A stretch of 15,933 bases of DNA, taken from assembly GCA_934631025.1 (NCBI GenBank), contig CAKTXR010000059.1:1-15933 (forward strand), given 5' to 3'. Under the pieces are notes generated by a model. It made no database searches. It was not told the origin of the DNA and was given only the letters and a program-made list of their open reading frames with translations. The stretch comes from an uncultured Clostridia bacterium (GTDB taxonomy: Bacteria > Bacillota > Clostridia > Christensenellales > Aristaeellaceae). The translations under genes were made by a program, and so were the position numbers. This document shows, in pieces, positions 1-6,136 of the stretch (within the stretch, counting starts at the first letter, position 1; each line of letters begins with the position of its first letter).

Positions 1-2
1 GA

Positions 3-1169
3 GATCGTAAAGCGTGCGATAAAGCGATTAGGGAAGCATGGAAAAGAGAAAGGGAACTTGTTCTGGCAGGAAAAGGCACGCGAGATTGGGACGAAGAGCA
101 GCAGCTGGAAATCATTGAACTGGGAAAAGTGTACGACGATGATGGGGTTGCCTTTGAAGGCCAGCATATGAAAAGCGTGGCTACACACCCGGAGCACCAA
201 GGAAATCCCGATAATATTCAGCTCTTATCGGTGAGCGAACATTTAGATGCCCACAAAGGTAAGTGGCAAAACCCAACAAACTGGTATTATAACCCGGACG
301 TATCGCCGGACGCGCCCGAAAATATTAGGTATAAAGATTTTGGTGACGCCGATCCGGAAGCGCCTGCACCTATTGAACTGAGCAGACCAATAGCGGTGGA
401 AAGAAAGAATATCACAGATGGTGTTTCTAATGGAGTAAACGAAGGAAACAAGGGAAAGAAGGCACCTGATGAAAAGGTTACAGAAAACCCGTCTGCGCCG
501 GAAATGAAACCCGTTGCTGCACAAGCAGCTACTAATAAGCCCGTAAAGGAAAAAGGGCTCGTTGGAAAGATAATCGACGGTGTAAAGTATTATGGCGGAA
601 AGGGCGTTAGATGGGTAAAAGAGCACCCATGGGAAACAGTAGGGGCGGTTGCTGGTACGTTCGGTACAATATCTGCTGTTCGCGGGACAATTAAGCGGTA
701 CAAGCATACGAGCACAACCAAACAAATACCGCGCCCGGTGAGAAAACCGACTGTACAGAAACCGACTATTCAAAAACCGACGATACAGAAACCGACTATG
801 CAAAAGCGGCGAATCGACGATGAATTAGTGAAGAAAACGGTTGCAGATATTGGAGGGCGTCTTGGAGAAGGGCTACAGCATTCGAGCGGGCTTTCGGAAA
901 CTGTTGGACAGCAACTAATAGAGCATGGCTCTTCCATTGCAAATAGTCTCAGTGATTGCTCAAAGCTTTTCACCATGGGTTATACTACGAAAAAGTCGCC
1001 TGAAGAAAGGCGTAAAATATTAGAGGCGTTTGTTAGCGCAGAAGGGGTAGAAAAAGCAAGAAAATACTTGCAATTCCTTATCAATACACGGAAAGGAAGG
1101 AAGAACGGGATATACGAGAATGCTGTTGCGAAGTGGCTGGAAGACCTGGAATACATTACTGGGAAATAG
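3..1169 (+). CDS. GHH/HNH-type nuclease-domain protein (5'-partial)
   Basis: The frame is open from the first complete codon (position 3), so the N-terminus lies outside the window; 388 codons are visible. Counting from position 3, residues about 25-95 look like a GHH/HNH (endonuclease VII-like) domain: a W..EQQ segment, then FEGQHMKS (His55), a GNPDNIQ segment, EH (His80) and AH (His84), followed by NPTNWYYNP. These spacings match nucleases found in phage-like and polymorphic-toxin proteins. A long tail follows: a charged linker, a Gly/Ala-rich possibly membrane-interacting stretch, four KPTxQ repeats and a helical C-terminus ending YITGK. Having the nuclease well before the C-terminus is unusual for an RHS/CDI-type toxin. 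It is the last gene before a truncated tRNA, so it probably sits at the end of an integrated element. The domain class is fairly secure; the biological role is unknown. Confidence 0.7.
   Translation, partial: DRKACDKAIREAWKRERELVLAGKGTRDWDEEQQLEIIELGKVYDDDGVAFEGQHMKSVATHPEHQGNPDNIQLLSVSEHLDAHKGKWQNPTNWYYNPDVSPDAPENIRYKDFGDADPEAPAPIELSRPIAVERKNITDGVSNGVNEGNKGKKAPDEKVTENPSAPEMKPVAAQAATNKPVKEKGLVGKIIDGVKYYGGKGVRWVKEHPWETVGAVAGTFGTISAVRGTIKRYKHTSTTKQIPRPVRKPTVQKPTIQKPTIQKPTMQKRRIDDELVKKTVADIGGRLGEGLQHSSGLSETVGQQLIEHGSSIANSLSDCSKLFTMGYTTKKSPEERRKILEAFVSAEGVEKARKYLQFLINTRKGRKNGIYENAVAKWLEDLEYITGK
744..803 (+). repeat. Four 15-bp tandem repeats encoding KPTxQ
   Basis: Four consecutive 15-base units encode KPTVQ, KPTIQ, KPTIQ and KPTMQ inside the nuclease protein. 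The units differ mainly at the fourth codon and at the wobble position of the glutamine codon. The result is a basic, proline-rich linker between the Gly/Ala-rich stretch and the helical C-terminus. Confidence 0.85.
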
Positions 1170-1207
1170 TACTCCAACTATAACCTCATGACGGCCAGTA
1201 TCTCCTA

Positions 1208-1236
1208 TTGCGTCGGGCCAAGGAATGTGGTATAAT
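1208..1236 (+). promoter_or_regulatory. Strong sigma-A promoter reading into the tRNA fragment
   Basis: TTGCGT (1208-1213), a 17-bp spacer and a perfect TATAAT (1231-1236). A TG dinucleotide one base upstream of the -10 makes it an extended -10. The predicted start near 1243 lies about 37 bases before a GGTCGCT that could pair with the tRNA acceptor 3' strand, typical tRNA-gene geometry. No other convincing promoter was seen before the DUF262 gene at 1441. Confidence 0.65.
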
Positions 1237-1333
1237 GACGACAGTAAGGATTGGAAAAGGACAGCTAAATACTTAGAGTGGTCGCTGATGGGTACGAAAA
1301 CCGCCATAGTAGTCCATGTTCAGGAGCCACTAT

Positions 1334-1392
1334 GGTAGAGCACATCGTTCACATCGATGGGGTCACAGGTTCGAGTCCTGTTGCGACCACCA
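1334..1392 (+). tRNA. tRNA-Val(CAC) 3' portion; 5' half missing or displaced
   Basis: From the D-loop onward this is a perfect tRNA. It has GGTAGAGC (D arm 3' side), an anticodon stem CATCG/CGATG (1343-1347/1355-1359) with loop TTCACAT and anticodon CAC (1350-1352), and a five-base variable loop. The T stem is ACAGG/CCTGT with loop TTCGAGT; acceptor strand TGCGACC (1382-1388), discriminator A and encoded CCA (1390-1392) follow. The 5' side does not fit: the bases where a 76-nt tRNA would begin (about 1317) cannot form the acceptor stem. A GGTCGCT at 1280-1286 pairs with six of the seven acceptor bases but is about 37 bases too far upstream. It is most likely an attachment-site remnant; a tRNA interrupted in the D domain is the alternative. 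Confidence 0.7.
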
Positions 1393-1396
1393 CGCG

Positions 1397-1424
1397 CCTG
1401 GCAAGCTTGCTTGCCAGGTTTTTT
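1397..1424 (+). terminator. Rho-independent terminator of the tRNA unit
   Basis: Perfect 9-bp stem CCTGGCAAG/CTTGCCAGG with loop CTTG, followed immediately by six T. It begins five bases after the CCA. Only three bases separate its T-run from the ribosome site of the next gene, leaving no room there for a separate promoter. Confidence 0.9.
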
Positions 1425-1440
1425 GTGAAGGAGATTACAC

Positions 1441-2721
1441 ATGAAAATAGATGAATTGGATCAGCTTGCCGTTCATACAGAAACAAAAGACATTACATTA
1501 TCTCAGCTTCGCGAAATGGTTGATGCAAACGACATCCTTACCAACCCAGATTATCAACGCAATTATGTATATGACGACAAACGCGCTTCTTTGCTGGTTG
1601 AATCAATTCTGATAGGTATTCCTATTCCTGTCATTTATTTATGTGAAGAAAATGAGGGAATCTATTCCGTTATTGATGGTCAGCAGCGCATTATGTCTTT
1701 TACTCGATACTTAAAAAATGATTTCCCGCTTTCCGGTCTGTCTACACTAGCTGCATTGAATGGAAAATTCTTTCGTGATCTTGATAAGCCTATGCAGCGT
1801 CGGCTACGGGCAAAGTCTCTGAAGGCTATTTGCCTTGACCGAGATTCCCAAGAACTTAAATATGAGATTTTTTCTCGCTTGAACCTGGGCGCAATAAAGC
1901 TTAAAGATCAAGAAGTTCGTAATTGTATCTTTCGCGGCAGCCTTAATGCAATGCTACGCCGCATTGCGGATACAGATGAAAACGTGAAAGTGCTATTCCA
2001 TCATGCGGATAATAAGCGAATGGAATTTGAAGAGAGAATTCTACGTTATTTTGCCATGCGTAACTTTTATCAAATTTCGGGTACTTTTAAAGATACTATG
2101 AATCGGTTTATGCGCAGGCATCAAAATGACTCCATAAGCGAGATTACTGAAATGGAGAATCAGTACCGTTCTGTTATGGATACCATCAAGCAGGTGCTTG
2201 GAGAGGAAGCTTTTTTCTTCCATGGGGAACGTGCGAGCAAGTTTAACGGTGCTGTTTATGATTCCATTGTGATTCCTTTTTCTCTCTTTCCAAAGCGTGT
2301 GCTTTTACAGCATGCTGATGAAATACGGGAAGGTATTTCTGATATGAAAGAAAACGATGCCGAATACCGCGAAAACGTTTACGTTGGAACAAATGCGGGA
2401 CGACGTGTTCGCAGTAGAATCACAAAGGTTATCGGCATCATTAACAACTGCATAGACCCCCGAGAGATGAATATGCCTCGCTGTTTTGATGAGAGCATTC
2501 GACAGAAGCTGTTCCAGTGCAATCCTGTTTGTGCAATTTGCGGGAATAAAATTCTTACTATAGATGATTGCGAAGTTGATCACATTATTCCATTTGCAAA
2601 AGGGGGACTTACTTCAATTGAAAATGCACAGTTGACGCATCGTACATGCAACCGCATGAAAAGCAGCAACGTAGAAACTTGCATCGATGATGTTCCTTTC
2701 GAATCAGAGGATGATGAATGA
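1441..2721 (+). CDS. DUF262 (ParB/GmrS-like) + HNH endonuclease domain protein
   Basis: 426 residues; ATG with AAGGAG (1428-1433) seven bases upstream. The N-terminal DUF262 domain (about 15-165) shows the NPDYQRNYVYDD block (35-46), the PIPVIYL strand (61-67) and the hallmark DGQQR (79-83). These residues form a nucleotide-hydrolysing or DNA-processing site in DUF262 proteins such as GmrS and SspE. After a helical middle comes an HNH domain: CxxC (364/367), DH (380-381), N395, H400 and CN (403-404). DUF262 joined to HNH is common in defence loci acting on modified or foreign DNA. Here no partner methylase, second restriction subunit or dnd/ssp gene is visible, so a single-gene defence or element-maintenance role is only inferred. 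Its A+T-richer codons and place beside a tRNA suggest acquisition. Its transcription seems to depend on read-through of the tRNA terminator. Confidence 0.88.
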   Translation: MKIDELDQLAVHTETKDITLSQLREMVDANDILTNPDYQRNYVYDDKRASLLVESILIGIPIPVIYLCEENEGIYSVIDGQQRIMSFTRYLKNDFPLSGLSTLAALNGKFFRDLDKPMQRRLRAKSLKAICLDRDSQELKYEIFSRLNLGAIKLKDQEVRNCIFRGSLNAMLRRIADTDENVKVLFHHADNKRMEFEERILRYFAMRNFYQISGTFKDTMNRFMRRHQNDSISEITEMENQYRSVMDTIKQVLGEEAFFFHGERASKFNGAVYDSIVIPFSLFPKRVLLQHADEIREGISDMKENDAEYRENVYVGTNAGRRVRSRITKVIGIINNCIDPREMNMPRCFDESIRQKLFQCNPVCAICGNKILTIDDCEVDHIIPFAKGGLTSIENAQLTHRTCNRMKSSNVETCIDDVPFESEDDE

Positions 2722-2840
2722 TAAGGTACTAGAATATTTCTACACGGTTTTTTGTTATGTCCTTATGGTATCAGGAACGTACTATTTGGGTCTTCTCCCC
2801 CACGACCAAGAAAGTCGAAAGCAAAAAACTTTACAACCGC

Positions 2841-2894
2841 AAGAAAAACGCTCACGCCTGGAAGGATGACTTCGGCATGAGCGCTTTCTTTTTT
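2841..2894. terminator. Bidirectional terminator downstream of the DUF262 gene
   Basis: Stem CGCTCA/TGAGCG (2849-2854/2878-2883), continued inward by a mismatch and GCC/GGC. On the plus strand it is followed by TTTCTTTTTT (2885-2894). On the minus strand it is followed by TTTTTCTT (2848-2841). It can serve the DUF262 gene and the minus-strand transcript predicted from 3174. Confidence 0.75.
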
Positions 2895-2903
2895 ACCTTG
2901 AGC

Positions 2904-3170
2904 TTATACTACGATAAATTCCTTCGCATTCAGCACGTCCATAAGAGCTTCATTCGTCGAGCTGGATACCCGTACCGGTCTTGCCGACCGTACAAATATG
3001 AGCGCTTATTCAGCATGATATGGAATGAGCTATTTTGTTTCAGAAACGGCATTCATCAGGGACAATCCTGAAGATCGTATATCGCCTATAAAAGCAAGCG
3101 TCCGACCGGCACCCTTCTTCACGTTATAACGACGCGGCGAAATCTGAAACACGGCCTTTTTGTGGATCAT
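2904..3170 (-). pseudogene. Broken minus-strand reading frame, unrecognised
   Basis: Reading the minus strand from an ATG at 3170, one frame runs 46 codons to TAG (3030-3032), 7 to TAA (3006-3008), and 33 more to a final TAA (2904-2906). The last part ends in a plausible C-terminus, TNEALMDVLNAKEFIVV, just before the bidirectional terminator; the first part contains RRYNVKKGAGRTLAFIGDIR. Both halves look protein-like and stay in register, so I read this as a small gene killed by point stops. I do not recognise the family. The ATG overlaps the -10 of the promoter at 3169-3197, so that promoter cannot drive translation from it, and no later start has a good ribosome site. A non-coding RNA of about 320 nt is the alternative. 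Confidence 0.35.
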
Positions 3171-3197
3171 TATATACTACCCTTGCAATAATCTCAA
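3169..3197 (-). promoter_or_regulatory. Minus-strand sigma-A promoter
   Basis: On the minus strand TTGAGA (3197-3192), 17 bp and a perfect TATAAT (3174-3169), predicted start near 3162. The -35 lies in an inverted repeat TCTCA-N8-TGAGA (3192-3209). The transcript would run through the broken frame to the terminator at 2849-2883. Confidence 0.6.
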
Positions 3198-3226
3198 AAT
3201 GAAATGAGACTGCGTCGAAATTTTGC

Positions 3227-3238
3227 CTTTCATGAAAG
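3227..3238. promoter_or_regulatory. 12-bp palindrome between divergent promoters
   Basis: CTTTCATGAAAG is a perfect palindrome. It lies between the minus-strand promoter (-35 at 3192-3197) and the plus-strand promoter (-35 at 3257), where an operator for either could sit. No known regulator motif was recognised. Confidence 0.35.
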
Positions 3239-3256
3239 CAACTCGCGTGATTGCGC

Positions 3257-3285
3257 TTGCGAATTAACGCTTTCGCAGATATAAT
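3257..3285 (+). promoter_or_regulatory. Promoter of the M24 peptidase-eutH operon
   Basis: TTGCGA (3257-3262), 17-bp spacer, perfect TATAAT (3280-3285). The predicted start near 3292 gives a leader of about 30 bases, with GGGAGG (3307-3312) eight bases before the ATG at 3321. Confidence 0.75.
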
Positions 3286-3320
3286 GAAGAAAACACACGC
3301 GCAAACGGGAGGTTTTTCAC

Positions 3321-4571
3321 ATGCAGAGAACCTATTACGTCGGCAATCGCGAACGGCTGTATCAGCGCATGGACGCGGGCAGTCTGCTCGCCGTTTTCTC
3401 GGGAGACGAGCTTTGGAAGACCGGCGACGAATACTATCCCTTCTTCGCCGATCGCAATTTCGTGTATCTGACGGGATTGAAATGCAAATCCGCCGTGCTG
3501 CTCGCCGCGAAAAATCAGGACGGCAGCGTTCAGGAGCGGCTGTACCTTCTGCCGCCGGATGCGCTTGCCGAGCGCTGGACGGGGGCTCGCGTAAAACCTG
3601 AGGAAGCGGAAGCCGTTTCCGGCGTGAGCGACGTACGCACCGTTCAGGCGTTTGAGCGCGATTTTTCCGCGCTCGCGACCAGCGGGAATTACGGCAAGAT
3701 CTATCTCGATCTCTATCGATTCACGCCCGAACAGCCCGATCGCCCGTCGCATCGCCTGCTCAGGCGCGTTCAGAAAGACTTCGCCTATCTCGCAATCGGC
3801 AATGCGGAGGACATTCTCCGTTCGCTGCGCCTGATCAAGCAGCCGTGCGAGATCGAGGCGCTGCGCAGGGCGGAGACGATCACGCGCGAGGGCATTCTCG
3901 CCATGATGCGCGCGTCGCGTCCCGGAAAATACGAATATCAGTACAAGGCGGATTTCGATTACGCGCTTTCGCAGCACGGCCCGGACGGCCCCGGCTTCCC
4001 GTCCATCATCTCCTGCGGAAAGAACAATTTCTGTATCCACTATTACAGCTATACCGGTCGGGCGCAGGACGGCGACATGATCTTAAACGACGTGGGCGCG
4101 CAGTACGATTGCATGATCACCGACGTATCGCGCGCATGGCCGTGCAACGGAAAATTCTCCGAGCGCCAGCGGATTTTGTATGAATGCGTGCTCGCGACCT
4201 CGAATTATATGTTCTCGATCATCCGTCCCGGCATGAAAATGGCGGACGTAGACGCGACGATTCGCCGCTACAATGCGGAAAGGCTGGTCGAAGCGGACGT
4301 TCTGAAAAGCGCGGACGAAGTCGGAAGAGTGATGTGGCACGGCGGCGCGCATCATATCGGCTACGACGTACACGACATGATCAAGCGTCCGGAGTTTCTC
4401 GCGCCGAATATGGTTTTCTGCGTCGATATCGGCGTTTACAATGAGGACTGGGGGATCGGCTTCCGGCTCGAGGACAACTGCCTGATCACGGAGGACGGCT
4501 GCGAAAATCTGTCCGCCGCGATTCCGCGCACGATCGAGGATATCGAAGCCGTCATGCGGGGAGAAGCGTGA
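3321..4571 (+). CDS. pepP: Xaa-Pro aminopeptidase (M24 family)
   Basis: 416 residues, close to aminopeptidase P length. The enzyme class removes an N-terminal residue preceding proline in cytoplasmic peptides, using two metal ions. The N-terminal AMP_N domain (about 1-150) shows the conserved YPFFADRNFVYLTGL pattern; the C-terminal pita-bread domain (about 175-410) holds the metal site. Aligning to E. coli PepP by motif, the ligands are Asp257 (NDVG), Asp268 (TDVSR), His344 (HGGAHHIG), Asp369 (VFCVDIGVY) and Glu384 (FRLEDN). The fourth ligand is normally Glu in a VEPG context, so Asp369 is a conservative but notable change. His351 (DVHD) is present. The start is set by GGGAGG at 3307-3312. 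The stop overlaps the start of the eutH-like gene as TGATG, so the two are co-translated. Confidence 0.9.
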   Translation: MQRTYYVGNRERLYQRMDAGSLLAVFSGDELWKTGDEYYPFFADRNFVYLTGLKCKSAVLLAAKNQDGSVQERLYLLPPDALAERWTGARVKPEEAEAVSGVSDVRTVQAFERDFSALATSGNYGKIYLDLYRFTPEQPDRPSHRLLRRVQKDFAYLAIGNAEDILRSLRLIKQPCEIEALRRAETITREGILAMMRASRPGKYEYQYKADFDYALSQHGPDGPGFPSIISCGKNNFCIHYYSYTGRAQDGDMILNDVGAQYDCMITDVSRAWPCNGKFSERQRILYECVLATSNYMFSIIRPGMKMADVDATIRRYNAERLVEADVLKSADEVGRVMWHGGAHHIGYDVHDMIKRPEFLAPNMVFCVDIGVYNEDWGIGFRLEDNCLITEDGCENLSAAIPRTIEDIEAVMRGEA

Positions 4572-5653
4572 TGGAGCGCGTCATCCTTTGGATTCTGGCG
4601 GCCGGCGCAGTGCTGGGCGGGCTGGATCTGCTGATCGGCAATCGCTTCGGGCTGGGCGAACGCTTTGAAGAGGGCTTCAAGCTCCTGGGGCCGACGGCGC
4701 TTTCGATGGCGGGCATTCTCTGCCTTGCGCCGCTGCTTTCGGGCGCGCTGGCGTCCACGCTTGCTCCCCTCTGGCGCGCGCTGAGGCTGGACCCTGCGAT
4801 GCTCGGCGGCATTCTCGCAATCGACATGGGCGGCTATCAGACCGCGAAGTCGCTCGCACAGGACGCGGCGATCGGGCGCTATGCCGGCATTCTCGTGGCG
4901 GCGACGCTCGGCTGCACGGTGACATATACGATTCCGCTGGGCGCGGGCATGCTGCGCGGCTCTGACGCGACCAGCTTCTATCGGGGAATGCTGATCGGGC
5001 TTGGCACATTACCGATTGCGCTGCTGATCGGCGGCGCGGCGAGCGGAATCGGCGCGCTGGCGCTGATCGTTCAGACATTGCCGGCCGCGCTGTTTTCCCT
5101 CCTGCTGATGCTGGGGCTGAAGTTTTTTGCAAAGAAGGCCATACGCGCATTTTCCGCGTTCGCGACGCTGCTGCGCTGGCTGTCCATATTGGGATTAACC
5201 GCGGGCGCGGCGCAGTATATTGCGAATGTTCAGCTGATTCCATACCTCGCGCCGATTGAGGACGCGATGAAAACGGTCTCCTCGATCGGCATTGTGATGC
5301 TCGGCAGCCTGCCGGCGGCGGAGCTGCTGCGCCGCGCGCTGTCGAAGCCGCTGATGCGTCTGGGGCGAAAGCTCGGCATGAAGGATTCGAGTCTCACCGC
5401 GCTGCTGGTCGGCTTTGTGAGCGTTACGCCGGCGCTCGCGATGATGAAGGAGATGGATCAGCGGGGGCAGACGATGAACGCCGCGTTTTCGGTCTGCGCC
5501 GCCTCCGCGCTCGCCGCGCATCTGGGCTTTACGCTGAGCGCAGAGCCGCAAATGCTCGTGCCGCTGTTGCTGACAAAGTTTTTCGGCGGGGCGCTCGCCG
5601 CGATTCTGGCGGTCGCGTTTACAAAACGAGACGATGCGGCCCAATGTGAATAG
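4571..5653 (+). CDS. eutH: EutH-family integral membrane transporter
   Basis: 360 residues, strongly hydrophobic, with roughly ten membrane segments (for example about 5-22, 42-62, 104-125 and 130-155). The signature LDPAMLGGILAIDMGGYQ (73-90) matches the MGGY region of EutH, the ethanolamine permease-like family. I chose ATG 4571 over GTG 4568 because it gives a TGATG overlap with the peptidase stop and places GGGGAG (4558-4563) seven bases upstream. No other eut genes (lyase, shell proteins, EutT or regulators) are in the window. Coupling to a peptidase suggests an orphan EutH homologue whose substrate might be an amine or amino acid rather than ethanolamine. Family assignment is good; substrate is unknown. 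Confidence 0.8.
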   Translation: MERVILWILAAGAVLGGLDLLIGNRFGLGERFEEGFKLLGPTALSMAGILCLAPLLSGALASTLAPLWRALRLDPAMLGGILAIDMGGYQTAKSLAQDAAIGRYAGILVAATLGCTVTYTIPLGAGMLRGSDATSFYRGMLIGLGTLPIALLIGGAASGIGALALIVQTLPAALFSLLLMLGLKFFAKKAIRAFSAFATLLRWLSILGLTAGAAQYIANVQLIPYLAPIEDAMKTVSSIGIVMLGSLPAAELLRRALSKPLMRLGRKLGMKDSSLTALLVGFVSVTPALAMMKEMDQRGQTMNAAFSVCAASALAAHLGFTLSAEPQMLVPLLLTKFFGGALAAILAVAFTKRDDAAQCE

Positions 5654-5947
5654 CAGGCGGCAAATCACCACGAGAAGAGCTTGAGAGGTGCGATCTCCGC
5701 AGATTGAGATTGACCCCCGCGGCCTGTATGGTGAATCGTCTTTTAATACAAATGCCGTTACGGCCGCAGTTGGAAGCATATTCTGCATTTCCATTTTGTC
5801 CGACCTTCGAGCTGGCCGCTGCATCTTTCAGCGCTTTCCTGAATCGAGAAGCGATCTTGAGCCATGCTGAGACTGGCAAAGGTTCAGACTGCGATGCTCC
5901 CCGACCTCTGTCATTGGCGGTCCGCTGCTGAACAGAAATAAAAAATG
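5654..5947. other. Intergenic DNA without a recognisable gene
   Basis: Short open frames exist on both strands (for example 5704-5931 plus and 5619-5879 minus), but none has a good start with ribosome site, a recognisable motif or clear codon bias. The other side of the terminator, 5989-6136, likewise holds nothing I can name apart from a small GCCC/GGGC inverted repeat. This whole gap separates the convergent ends of the eutH and aroE-aroK transcripts. Confidence 0.5.
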
Positions 5948-5988
5948 AATCCGTCCTTCAATTCGCACGGAAAGAAGGACGGATTTTT
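5948..5988. terminator. Bidirectional terminator between eutH and the aro operon
   Basis: Perfect 12-bp stem AATCCGTCCTTC/GAAGGACGGATT (5948-5959/5974-5985) with a 14-base loop. On the plus strand the T-run is 5984-5988. On the minus strand the stem is followed by CATTTTTT. It can end the eutH transcript from the left and the aro operon, whose last stop is 149 bases away, from the right. Confidence 0.85.
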
Positions 5989-6136
5989 GTATGCCGATGC
6001 TTCGGCTGTTTGAGTCCAATTCTCTGGCTTTTCCCTATTGGCTTCGCCGTTTTGCGCGTTCAGCCGTTTTTCCCAATGCCGTCTGCCCGTCAATGGGCGT
6101 TGACCTTGTAATCGTTCTCGGTACGGCGATTGCGAT

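Larger units (their letters stand above)
1..1392. mobile_element. Probable right end of an element integrated in tRNA-Val
   Basis: Inference from three things. The left DNA is A+T-richer than the core genes, it carries a nuclease-toxin-like gene, and it ends in a tRNA 3' portion with no matching 5' half. After tyrosine-recombinase insertion into the 3' part of a plus-strand tRNA, the intact tRNA is left at one end and only the core (D-loop to CCA) at the other. The fragment's orientation places the element on its left and native chromosome, starting with the tRNA terminator, on its right. No integrase and no second copy of the core lie in the window, so the element's left end is not seen. Confidence 0.4.

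Noticed and set aside
2757..3071. 104-codon plus-strand frame after the DUF262 gene
   Set aside because: It runs through the bidirectional terminator and has no ribosome site or recognisable motif; the minus-strand frame there is more protein-like, though broken.
3264..4040. Minus-strand frame opposite the M24 peptidase
   Set aside because: Antisense shadow; the plus-strand protein has all AMP_N and metal-site motifs and its own promoter and ribosome site.
5619..5931. Small frames on both strands after eutH
   Set aside because: The starts are weak (TTG on the minus strand, no ribosome site), there is no motif, and the minus frame overlaps the eutH 3' end.
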